Source: Taiwanofungus camphoratus (lineage: Eukaryota; Basidiomycota; Agaricomycetes; Polyporales; Taiwanofungaceae). Taken from it: 64,000 nucleotides of DNA. Made by a program: the position numbers and the translations under genes. The stretch lies in assembly GCA_003999685.1 (NCBI GenBank), contig CP021230.1:620001-684000 (forward strand), read 5' to 3'. The notes under the pieces are model-generated. The model was not told where the DNA came from, did not search any database, and worked only from the letters and a program-made list of their open reading frames with translations. This document shows, piece by piece, positions 35,199 to 44,989 of this stretch; the first letter of the stretch is position 1, and every line of letters starts with the position of its first letter.

Positions 35199-36467
35199 TC
35201 ATATAGGAGTTTGAGGGCGGGTCGTAAGTCCCACGGCGATAAACAGGTGGTGGAGAAATGACAGGGGGGAGGTGATAACTGGACGGGGGAGGTGGCAGGA
35301 TAACCCGGGTTCTGCCAGGTGTTGATTGGGCGGTATACCTGGCCCGGACAAATGGTTGAGTGATGGCCCGGGTGTGCATGGGTGAGGATGAGGCGTATCT
35401 ACCCGGGATGGACCGGCTGTCGTGTTTGCTCTGAGGCGAGATGGGGTAGGGGGGAGGGGTTGCTCCCTTCTGGACATGAGGACGTGTGGGGGGTTGGTGG
35501 CGGACATGACCGGGATGGGTGCCTGTGTGGGGCGGTGAATCGAGTCAACTAGCTCGCGACGACGGCCCTCCCCGGGGGCAGGTAAGATGGGTGGGGCAGA
35601 GGCGTGGTGCACCACCATGCATTCTCGGGATAGATGTCCTGGGGCAGTGCGATGGCACCTGACACAGGTGTAGTCTGGGCAGTCACGTACCCAGTGCATC
35701 ATGCTACCGCAGGCGTGGCAGCGTCCTCGAGGTCTCCAGTTGGGTCCGGGGTGCATGTAGTTTGGGAGGGAGTCGATCCTGCTCGGTACGGCCCCGATGG
35801 ATTCTTGCCTGGCCGGCGTGTCAATGAAGGCTTGCAAAGGGTCTTCGGGTTTGGGTGGTGGGGTGGGCCCGCGCGTGACAATGTCAGGCTGGGATCGTCG
35901 TATAAATCGGTTGTGGCTGGACCGTCGGTGCGGGGCGATCATGTCCTGGAGGTGGCGAGCCATAGACATGTCGTCCATTCTTCTCATAGTGCGGACCACC
36001 TTGAAGTCTAACTGCCGGACTTTGTCCTTCCATATAGCCAGTTGCTCCGTTGCGTCGTCTACCGCTCCCAGATATTGTAGCCTAGCGTCGATATACTCTC
36101 CGAATGCCTCTTGTTCGTCCTGGTTGTTTCGCGTGTTTGGTAGAGATCCGAGCAGCCGTGCGAGGTCCCTCGAATGTCGAGTCAGGGCGTCGAGAAGGAT
36201 TGGGTCCACGTCGTAGATGCAGCGCGGATAGTAGATGACGTCAGCTTGTCGGGGTAGGGCGCCTTCTCCCGGTACGGGGTTGCAGAACTGGGCGGCGGTT
36301 TGGAGTCCAAAGAGTGGGCCTTGACCCGAGGATGCCGATGAAGAGGATTGTGTTACCGTGGGAGAGGTGGCCGTCAGAGGTGTGCGGGTAGCACGTCGAG
36401 TGGCTAAGAAGGCGCGGGCTCGGCCACGAGCGGCAGCTTGAGCGGAGGTGTTAGACTGGCGAGGCAT
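35199..36467 (-). CDS. extra ORF of the chromovirus with two CCHC zinc knuckles
   Basis: A 422-residue frame on the coding strand of the young chromovirus, between integrase and 3' LTR. This position is beyond the standard gag-pol set. It starts MPRQSNTSAQAAARGRAR. Residues about 60-200 are helical (SRDLARLLGSLPNTRNNQ, ARLQYLGAVDDATEQLAIW). Two adjacent zinc knuckles follow: CHACGSMMHWVRDC and CVRCHRTAPGHLSREC (about residues 255-295), within a Pro/Arg-rich C-terminal half. Zinc knuckles suggest binding to the element's RNA or DNA. It could be a second nucleocapsid-like or Gag-derived protein, or a captured host gene. It shows no sequence likeness by eye to the element's own Gag outside the knuckles. 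It is treated as part of a fossil; no function is assigned. Confidence 0.7.
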   Translation of the reverse strand: MPRQSNTSAQAAARGRARAFLATRRATRTPLTATSPTVTQSSSSASSGQGPLFGLQTAAQFCNPVPGEGALPRQADVIYYPRCIYDVDPILLDALTRHSRDLARLLGSLPNTRNNQDEQEAFGEYIDARLQYLGAVDDATEQLAIWKDKVRQLDFKVVRTMRRMDDMSMARHLQDMIAPHRRSSHNRFIRRSQPDIVTRGPTPPPKPEDPLQAFIDTPARQESIGAVPSRIDSLPNYMHPGPNWRPRGRCHACGSMMHWVRDCPDYTCVRCHRTAPGHLSRECMVVHHASAPPILPAPGEGRRRELVDSIHRPTQAPIPVMSATNPPHVLMSRREQPLPPTPSRLRANTTAGPSRVDTPHPHPCTPGPSLNHLSGPGIPPNQHLAEPGLSCHLPRPVITSPLSFLHHLFIAVGLTTRPQTPI

Positions 36468-36510
36468 GCTGCGAATGGGTGGTAGTTCGTCTGAAGGGAG
36501 TGAACTGGAT

Positions 36511-39500
36511 TTAGCCCAAGTTCTTTCTCTCCTTATATGCTCCCAGGAGCTCTTCCGCAGTACTGGCTAAATTCGCTTCCGGTTCCCATGAGTCATCTGC
36601 CGAAGAATATCCTTTCCACCTGACCCTATACTCGCGGTGTTTTGTCCGTAAGTTCTTCCGATGTCCGATGATGGCTTCGACTTCGTAGTTATCTTCGCCT
36701 TTGATAAGTTCCGGGGGTGGCCTCGTGTAGTTCTGGCCATGGATCTCCGTCTCCATATATGGCGATAGAAGGGCGGCGTGGAAAACGGGATGTACCCGCC
36801 ATGTCTTCGGGAGTTTCAGCTTGTATGAGACCGGGCCTAGGACTTCAACGATTTCGAAGGGGCCCTCTCTCTTGGGTGCCAGCTTCCTGGAGGGGTATGG
36901 CAGTTTTAGATTCTGAGAGTCGAGCCAAACCTGTTGTCCTTTACGGAAACCTTTCCCTCGTGGTTTGATCCGCTTTACCAATATCGCCTGGGCTAGTTCC
37001 ATCGCCGCGTGTGCTTGTTCTCTTATCTTCTGAAGGTTCTTCAGGCGATAAGCTGCGCCGGGTGTGTCTGATCCCTTGTGTACGACAGGGATTCCTCGTG
37101 GTTCGAAACCCATCATGACTTTAAACGGTGACGCCTTGATCGTCGAATGTTCTCTGGAATTGTGGGCGAATTGTGCTGCGCCGAGTAGGGAAGACCACCT
37201 ATCCGGATTGTTGCTTGTGAAACATCGAAGGTATACTTCGAGCTCCTGGTTTACCCGTTCCGTTTCTCCGTCCGTTTGAGGGTGGAAAGCCGTGCTCATG
37301 GCGGACTGCACTCCTGTCATGCGGCACAACTCTTGGAATACCTTTGAAGCGAATTGCGGTCCGCGATCACTGATCACCTTATCTGGGAGTCCAAACCACT
37401 TGTAGACCTCGTTGTAAAGAAGCTCCGCCGTTCCTTGCGCATCAATGGTTTTGTTGCATGGAATGAAAATTACCCCCTTACTTAGGTCGTGGTCCACAAT
37501 GACCAATATGGCATCGTAGCCGTTGGAAAGGGGTAAGTTGGTGATGAAATCGCAACAGAAGGTGCTAAATGGTGTGGCGTGAGTGGCGGCTCAGATAGGG
37601 ATGAGGGCGGGGCGGTCCGGGTGGGTGTTAACCTTCATTTGTTGACATGTGCCACAGCCATGAACATACCGGGCGACGAAGTCGGTCATTCCGGGCCACC
37701 AATAGTCCCTTCGCAGGGAGGCCAGGGTTTTGACAATTCCAGGGTGACCGGCATGTGGAAGGTCATGATAGTTTGAGACTGTTTGCCGTCGTAGGTTCTC
37801 ATCCAGAGGAATATACACCCGGTTATCATAAAGGAGTTCCCCGTCTTGGACTGTCCAGTGATCGTTTAAGCCGTTTTGTGCATTATGCAGCCCTTCCATA
37901 TACACCGGGTCGTTTACACCTGCCTTCACGATTGACGTCTTTAGGCTTGTATCGATTGCCGCTGCCCATACCTTATCTGGTAGGACAGTTACTCCCTGGT
38001 TGTCTGATGAACCGTCATCGTGGTCGGGGCATCGGGAGAGTGCATCGCTTTGTACCATTTGTGTGCCCGGGACGTGAACTAGCCTATAATCGAATTCGGA
38101 TAGGCGGAGGGCCCATCGCGCTTGTCTCCGATTTAGATTCCGTGCCGTTTTCCAGTATGTTAGATTCTTATGATCGCTGTAGATCGTGACCGGGTATGGG
38201 CTTCCGATGAGGAGGTGACTCCATTCGTTGAGTCCCCTCATGACGGCCATGAGTTCCCGATCGTAGACGTCATAGTTTCGCTCTGCTGGCGTCATACTTT
38301 GGGAGATATACCCGCATGGATGCCAATCTCCATTGTCATCCTTTTGTCTTAGGACGGCGTCCGTGGCAAACTTCGATGCATCCGTTTCCAACGCGAACGG
38401 CTTTTCCAGGTCAGGCATCAGTAGAACCGGTTGTTCCAGGAAGGCCTTCTTCAGTGCCTCGAAAGCTTCCTGTTGTTCGCTGTCCCAGTGCCATTTGACG
38501 TCCTTTCATGTTAGCGAAACCAGTGGTTGGGCCAAGTGCGAGAACCGATGTATGAACCGACGGTAGAAGTTCCCAAATCTGATGAACGACCGAACCTCTC
38601 TGAGGTTCTTAGGTATCGGCCAGTCTTTAATGCCGGCTACCTTGACTGGGTCCATGGCGAGTTGTCCGGGTCTAATGATCATGCCTAAGAATTCGACTTC
38701 TTGCATGTCGAATTTGCATTTTTCCGGTTTGAGATAGAGGTCGGTGTCCCGGAGCCTTTCGATAACTCGCCGTGTCCGTTTTTTATGCTCCTCAGGGTCT
38801 GTCGAGTAGATAAGGATGTCATCCATGTAGATTGCCAACCATCCCTCCTTGAGCATGTCAGCGAAGACTGTGTTCATCATCCGTTGGAACGTTGCCGGTG
38901 AGTTGCACATCCCAAAGAACATTACCAGGGGTTCGTAGAACGAGGGAGGTCCTTCCCCAGCTGCTGGAACACCGAAAGCCGCCTTCCATTCATCTCCTTC
39001 TCGGATCCGTATATTGTTGTACCCTTGCCTGAGATCCATCTTGGTGAAGATGGTCGCCTTGTTCAGCCGTTCCAGGAGTTCCGATATAAGGGGGAGTGGG
39101 TAACGATCTTTAATAGTTCCCTCGTTGAGTTCCCGATAATCCTGGCAGGGTCGATATCCCCCATCTTTCTTTTCTACAAAGAAGAACGGACTGGCCAATG
39201 GTGATTTCGATGGACGAATGTACCCCTTTTGGAGGTTCTCTTCTAGGAACTTATCCAACTCCTCTCGTTCCTCTCTGTTGAGCAAATAAGTGGACTGCTT
39301 GAATTCCTTGAAATCTTCCTTCAAGTTGATCTCGTGGTCGTGTTCCGTATGTTTAGGGAGTCGGGCTGCCGCTTGTTTGTCGAATACGGGTAGGAGATCG
39401 TGGAGGTATTCCGGTACAAGTTCCTTGACGGGTTTCTCCTTCTCCTTGGCGTGTTCCTTGATCGCTAATTCCATTGCCGTGGTGAGTCGACCGATGTCGT

Positions 39501-40290
39501 GCTTGACCTGCCAGATGAGACCATTTTCGAGGCGACGATACGCTCCATCGAGAGGGTACTCCTTCTCCGTAAGCGGGGCGTCTCGATACGCGGGATGTGA
39601 GTCCCATCCATACGTTATGATTCGATCGTCGCCTTCGATGAACGCTATGACCAACTCATCGTCGTCGATTGTTTCCATGGCCTGTTCGAGTGTGATGCCG
39701 TTGACTGAGTTTTCTTCCGGTGTTGAGACTAGTGAGTCTCGGCGCGTCGTTTGACGAGGGATTTCTGTCGTTGGTAGGATTGGGGACATGGTGTCCACGA
39801 CTTCCCTGTCCCCTTCATCCTCGATTTCTTCGACCGAGGGTTGGCGGGCTTTAATGATGTCTCTAGAAAGGGATTCTGCTGTTAACCTCTTGATTTCCAG
39901 TCGTTTGGCTCTGGTCTCCAATAGGTTTTTCTTCCATTCCCTAGATTCTTCCAAGGTCATGCGGTGTTTAAGCTCCACCCGTCCCTTCTTCCAGTCGATG
40001 TCTGGGTTTTCCAGTTTGAGCCAGGTATGTCCGAAAATAATATCCTCACTCCCTATGCTGGCCACATAGGCTTTGACAAATTGGGGTTCTCCTCCTATCT
40101 TGTATGAAAGAAGGGCCCTCTTTGTGATGGTAGCTTGCTTATTAGCTGTCCCATCCACATTGAATACGGGCATCGGACGGGGTAGGGCCTCGGTGCGGAT
40201 ATTGTGTTCTTTAACAAATCGGGGGTGTATGAATATTCCCGAGGCGCTGCTATCGATGAAGGCACGCGCTTTGATGTCTTTTCGTCCCAC
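36511..40290 (-). other. pol region of the young chromovirus
   Basis: In coding order: an aspartic-protease-like segment (about 40290-39900), then reverse transcriptase with IFTKMDLRQGYNNIRI and AIYMDDILIYS (about 39100-38800). RNase H follows with FALETDASKFATDAVLRQ (about 38410), then integrase including YHDLPHAGHPGIVKTLASLR and FGLPDKVISDRGPQFAS. A chromodomain closes the region (YRVRWKGYSSADDSWEPEAN, about 36590-36700). The chromodomain places it in the chromoviruses, which target heterochromatin. The frames are interrupted at a few places. Confidence 0.9.
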
Positions 40291-40391
40291 AGTAATTGGA
40301 ATGTGTAGGGCTTTTTCATTCCGAACTACTAGTACAACGCGGGACAGCGAAACTGAAACGGGCAGTGGTTGCGTCGACTCACCCTGCCCCT

Positions 40392-41760
40392 TTAAAAATC
40401 CTCCGTGGCTAACTCTTCTATGACCTCTCTCTTCTCATCGGCCGATAGGCTCTTGATGTAAGAGCGGTAATCCGTAGGGCGCGTGTCTTGCGCCTTGGGT
40501 GTGTTCTTTGCCCTTGCTGCCGCCTTCTTGCGACAGTCTCGTGCCAAATGTCCCCTATTATGGCAATAGAAGCATAGGTTATTGTCACGGTGGTATTTCC
40601 TCTCGCTTTCGTTCAAGAAGCAACCATCCATCCATTGCTTTCTGTTAGAGGTGGACGAAAAGGTGCGTGTTGGATGTGTGACGACTGCATCCACATCCAT
40701 GGGTTCCCCATAATCAACCAAAGTGGTTATGTTGGAGATCTGGTCGATCCCCCTGTAGATTGCATTCAAGGATAGGACGTCCCTGTACCATTTTTCCATG
40801 GTGTCCGGCCTCTCGGATATGGCCCTTCCGGCTAAGGTGGCGTAGATCTGTCAATCTAGCCCCTTGATGAATATCGCCCTAAGAGTAGGGTAGTCATTCT
40901 CGGTGCAGTTCCCATTCGCATCAATGGACGCGTCCTTCAACTTCGCTTTTTCGGCCAGAAGTCGGAATCTCTCCACATACATCTTGGTAGTGGCCCTTGT
41001 TTTCTTGTTAAGCTGCTTGGCTGGTAGTTCCATGAGCACCTGATGTGCTCGCTGCACTCCCTTGTGTTCAGGGAATGCCAACTTGAGGGATCCCTTGAAC
41101 AGGTCCCATGTCCTGTAAGGTGCTTGACCCCCCGCTGCTCGTTCGTAGAACGTGTCGCGCCATATGCGTGCGTCTTGCCCTCCCTTCATGAGGGCGACCG
41201 CGAATGCGATTTTTGCGTCATCGCTGAGGTTGGTGTTGTTCGTGGCGGTGAAGTAGTGTTCCACCCGCTGGACAAATCGGTCCAGATCTTCTCCTTGCCC
41301 GGTGAATGGATCCGGTGCAGGAATGTCGAGTTTAAGGGCTCGAGCCCCGTGCTGCTGGGTCTGGAGGCGAGCAATGAGTGCCTCCAGCTGTTGTTGGGTC
41401 ATGTTCCCAATTGTCGCCATTGTGACTCGTCGTGGTGTGGGTGCGGATATTATAGGAGTGGGTGTGGAAGAGGATGAAGTGGGAGTCGGGGTTCGAGAAG
41501 TGGAGGCGGTGAACGAGCCTTCGGGGATGGGTTCGATAGGTGTGGCTTCCTGCGATCCTCCCGTGAATAAGATGGCGATGTCTTTCCCTTCGTCGACAGG
41601 GTTTCGCTGGAAGTAAGTAGCGAGGTTGGCCTGTGCTTGTTGGATTGGTCGTCTGGATGTTGTTCTAACCCAGGTAAGCGGTGAACTCGGATAGATTGGG
41701 TTCCGGTTCGCGTCTACGAACACTCGTTGTTCGATGTTGTAGAGAAGTGGTTCCTCTCCT
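40392..41760 (-). other. gag region of the young chromovirus
   Basis: Capsid-like part with PFTGQGEDLDRFVQRVEHYF, ALMKGGQDARIWRDTFYERA and VLMELPAKQLNKK, followed by a nucleocapsid knuckle CFYCHNRGHLARDC (about 40520-40580). The old gypsy element at 28141-34065 shares these blocks. Confidence 0.85.
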
Positions 41761-41856
41761 CTTGAAGGTAACCCCCAATATTCAGGATCGACGGTCCTGA
41801 GGTAAGACGTGGTAATGGATGTGTGCCCGCTAGATAGCACTAGGGGCGGCTTAGCG

Positions 41857-41869
41857 TAAGTCTGATCTT
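41857..41869 (-). promoter_or_regulatory. putative self-priming site of the chromovirus
   Basis: Read in the element's sense (minus strand), AAGATCAGACTTA begins two bases after the 5' LTR. The LTR carries the exact complement of these 13 bases at 42062-42074, about 30 bases downstream of a TATATATA at 42101-42108. The predicted 5' end of the transcript could therefore fold back onto the primer site, as known for Tf1/sushi-type elements. No tRNA-complementary site was recognised. Confidence 0.6.
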
Positions 41870-41870
41870 T

Positions 41871-42361
41871 TGATACAAATTGGTATCTTGGATCCTATGC
41901 GTTGCCTCAAACGTGAGGGCCTGACCACGATAGAAGGTGGCGAGGTCTTATGGTCGATATAGACCGAGTGTCGTGAAGTCCGTAGACTCGAGCGAGTATC
42001 ACTCAGATATGAGCGAGAGGATACAAGACACGAATATGATAGTAACAAGACTATTGGTAACAAGATCAGACTTAAGGTCCGACCTAAGCTAAGTACATGC
42101 TATATATACAAGTATGTATCGTGAGCACGGACCAAGAACTACTCTAGGGCAGGAGGTCCGAAATGTGGTACGACTATAGATAAATGCAAAGTGGTACGAT
42201 CCGGGCGTATTAGCAATACGTATGAGTGATGAGGAATGTGGTAAGCGGCCCAGATATGAGTCAGAGTCCTATGCGTAAGCGGGGCCGATCCGGGGCCCGT
42301 ATAGTAATAGTCCATATGTAAACAATGACCGTGGTAATGACAAGAAATAGAAATTGTTTCA
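41871..42361 (-). repeat. 5' LTR of the young chromovirus (491 bp)
   Basis: Identical by eye to the 3' LTR. In coding sense it has a TATATATA box (42101-42108) about 30 bases before TTAAGTCTGATCTT, the likely start of transcription. Confidence 0.92.
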
Positions 42362-42395
42362 GTGTACACTTACAATTACCATCATCATTCTCTAC

Positions 42396-43485
42396 TGGGT
42401 ACAATCTGAAGAAGCTAGAAGGCTGTAAAACTGTGTGTGTGTGAGGGGGAGAGTCAGCAGCAAGGGTTCCCAACTCAAATTGGTTGAGAGACGTCTACAA
42501 AGGTCTTCAATAACCTATGACATGGGTCGTGACTGCTTGACATAGCTTCAATAGGCTACTTTGCGGTACTATACTAGAGGGAGAACTGAATGCAAGGACT
42601 TAGCTGAGATGAACCCCTTCAGACTACTGTAAAAGATGGGCTTTGGCTAGAGATGAAGGTGCTATATGCAACTCTTTGACTCAATGTCGAAGACAGAAAA
42701 ACACAACCCTTTGACTTTGGGTCAAAGACAGACTGTAATACAACCCTTTGACATAGTTGAAGGTGGATGTGAGACTGAGAAACTATACACAACCCTTTGA
42801 CACAAGGTCGAAGATGGACTGGACACAACCCTTTAAGAACTGTAGAAGGCAGATAATGAACACAACTTTTTGAATGTAATCAAAGATGAAAAGACACAGT
42901 AAGGATGCAATAGAAAGCTGAATTGGAGGTGCTCTTCTTGAGCTCTGTAGTAAGGGAAAAACTTGTCTATTGTTCTGAAACCTCATACATCACGTTTATA
43001 CCCTTTGTGCTACAATGTATGATGTATCAGGAGTGGTGTAGTAAGAGTGGCACCCTAACTACTTGCATATTAGGGACTACGGGGTGGCTCGTAGAGGGAG
43101 TGGCTAATATACTGTCGTCACTGTAGCTGCTGAGACAAAGAAAACGTACTGAAACTGAACTAAGACAAACTGGTGACTGTAGCTTTATCAAAAGCATCGA
43201 GTGGTGCATCAAAGTAGATTGAGTGATATTGGAGTGGCTAAACTGGTCACGTGCAAGGACTTTGAGTGGCAGTGTGTGTGACATCTTGTGCGCAAAGGGA
43301 ATGGTGTGTCAGAACATCAGACCGGAACTGGTGGAGTGGCTTGTGGTGTGATTTGAAGTCATTGAAGAGTCTCACAGTGGTTTCTGGGCTGTATTGGGCA
43401 CATCAAGTGGTGTTGAAAACATGACTAAGTTCCTAGGATTGAGTGAGAGTGCTCCACAGGGCCTAAAAGGATCTGGCACCTATCA
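42396..43485 (+). mobile_element. LTR-like unit, 1.1 kb, with internal CAACCCTTTGAC repeats
   Basis: Begins TGGGTACAATCTGAAG and ends GGCACCTATCA. A reverse-complement relative lies at 47854-48802. It carries five to six spaced copies of ACAACCCTTTGAC followed by GGTCAAAGA/GGTCGAAGA-like sequence (about 42665-42870). There is no ORF. The copy is CpG-poor compared with the one in copia. It interrupts the CTGGA-flanked LTR element. Confidence 0.6.
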
Positions 43486-43883
43486 CTGACAATGTGGCAG
43501 CTGGCCACCCTTCACACAGACACAAGCTGAGCAGCCTGCAACCTGCTCGCTGTTCTCATGTGAACCCCTCTGATAGGTGTTATTGACAACCTGATACCAC
43601 CACAGCATCAGGCAAGAACACGGGCCCCTTCTATAAATGATGGCCTGCCCCACTCTATCACTGATGGTACCTCTAGCTTGACAAATGGGGTGAACTCCCT
43701 CTTCTGCATATGGTGCCTGCAAGTGGGACATTGGATCCATGACTGCATGCATGGCAGCAATGATGATATCCCCTCTGACCAGTCTGACACTCTATAACCA
43801 CAAATTAGAATTGAACCCAGACAAGAGGTGTCAGAAGCTGAAGGTTCAATCATTGGGGTGACAAGTCTTTGAGAGGGGGATAA

Positions 43884-44465
43884 TGTTATAAGGCAGTAAT
43901 GGTATGGATATACATTTTCATTTCTCTTCATTATACTGGACTAGCAGGTCATGTACACTTACAATTACCATCATCATCCCTGACAGGCTGACCATCACCT
44001 GCTTCATTATGGACTGTTACTCAAAAGGGGGCCACTTGAGCCTCTGACTCACAGATGCTTAATAGACATAGGTACCAATACCCGTGGGAGTGAGGGCTGG
44101 CTTGCCCTAAACCCACCGTAGTATTTAAGGGGTGAACTCACTGCAGAGTACCCCAATCTTGTCCTCCTTAGTTACACCATGTACTTTGATACTGTTGTTA
44201 CCATTTGTACTATATGACTGGGCTTAGGCCCTGATACCTTCATCTATTCAACGGGTCTTCTCAGACCACCTATATCCTTGTGACTACACTAGAACTTAGG
44301 TGACAACCTAGCCCACAACTCTCTCTCGACCATTTGGCTAATGGTTGAAGACTTAGGCATATACTCATCATCAGCTGGGCTGACTCCTCGTATACACTTC
44401 ATGTTCAACTACTCAATGACTCATCATCATCAGTAGTCACTTATGGGTGTAGACACCCCATAACA
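43884..44465 (+). repeat. right LTR of the CTGGA-flanked element (582 bp)
   Basis: TGTTATAAGGCAG to CCCCATAACA, preceded by a purine tract and followed by the CTGGA duplication. It is the same family as 26446-27016. Confidence 0.75.
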
Positions 44466-44470
44466 CTGGA

Positions 44471-44819
44471 CACCTCAGAACAGGGCCACAGGGCCAAGCT
44501 GGTGGAAGTGAATATATGAACTACCAAAAATGAAAGGAAACTAATAAAGGGAGTGTAGATGGGAGGGGTGAAAAGAAAATGGCACTCAAAATCAAGAGAC
44601 TATCAAGTACGCTAGGTGCCAGTGAGAAATAGACAACATGTAGTGAGATGTGGAAAATTTCTATCCAATCTGCTATGAACAGGATCTTTGTGAAGATGGG
44701 CATCAGAGGGTAGAATCACAGGAGATGGTGGGATGACTGGATAACATTCCTTGGATGGTCTCCACTATATCTGTGTAAGGAATAACCACCATGATGCATG
44801 CACAGACCTGATGTCAGAT
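44471..44819. repeat. left part of a local repeat split by copia
   Basis: Bases about 44690-44819 match 56190-56310 (shared GATGGGCATCAGAGGGTAG/GATGGGCGTCGGAGGGTAG and GGATAACATTCC). The match continues after the copia element at 50250. Further left, similarity fades. No gene was recognised. Confidence 0.6.
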
Positions 44820-44989
44820 TGTCGTTGAAAAGCATTGCGTGAGAAAAGAAGCTACATTACCACTGGAGCACCCGTGCAAGCTTTTATAGCTGTTCAGGGC
44901 TCCACTTGATGAATATTTGAGTAGGTACATGATTTCTTAGTAAGTAGATTACTTTCTATAGTAATGTATTTATAATTGTCTCCACAACA
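44820..44989 (-). repeat. 3' LTR of the copia element
   Basis: 170 bp from TGTCGTTGAAAAG to CTCCACAACA. The adjacent inner sequence is the purine tract TTGAGGGGGAG on the minus strand. Confidence 0.8.

Larger units (their letters stand above)
34267..42361 (-). mobile_element. young Ty3/gypsy chromovirus with identical-looking LTRs
   Basis: An 8.1-kb element flanked by GTGTA (34262-34266 and 42362-42366). The 491-bp LTRs at 34267-34757 and 41871-42361 show no difference on reading. On the minus strand the order is Gag with a zinc knuckle, aspartic-protease-like segment, reverse transcriptase, RNase H, integrase with C-terminal chromodomain, then an extra ORF with two zinc knuckles. A purine tract (TAAGGGGGTAA) precedes the 3' LTR. 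Insertion is very recent. It looks nearly whole, with a few breaks in the coding frames. It is inserted in the left LTR of the CTGGA-flanked element. Confidence 0.92.
34195..44465 (+). mobile_element. LTR element with CTGGA target duplication, host to nested insertions
   Basis: Begins TGTTACAAGACAG at 34195 and ends CCCCATAACA at 44465. CTGGA flanks it at 34190-34194 and 44466-44470. The left LTR is represented only by its first part (34195-34266, resuming at about 42367-42395). The right LTR is 43884-44465, preceded by the purine tract GAGAGGGGGATAA (about 43871-43883). About 400 bases of internal sequence remain (43486-43883) with no recognisable protein. The fossil is broken and old relative to the young chromovirus inserted in it. 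It is related to the solo LTRs at 26446 and 63640. Confidence 0.75.

Noticed and set aside
35634-36216. Plus-strand ORFs opposite the extra chromovirus ORF
   Set aside because: They mirror the minus-strand frame that has zinc knuckles and have no signature of their own.
37090-37110. GGTTCGAAACC resembling a tRNA T-arm
   Set aside because: It lies in the integrase coding region of the chromovirus and has no other tRNA arms around it.
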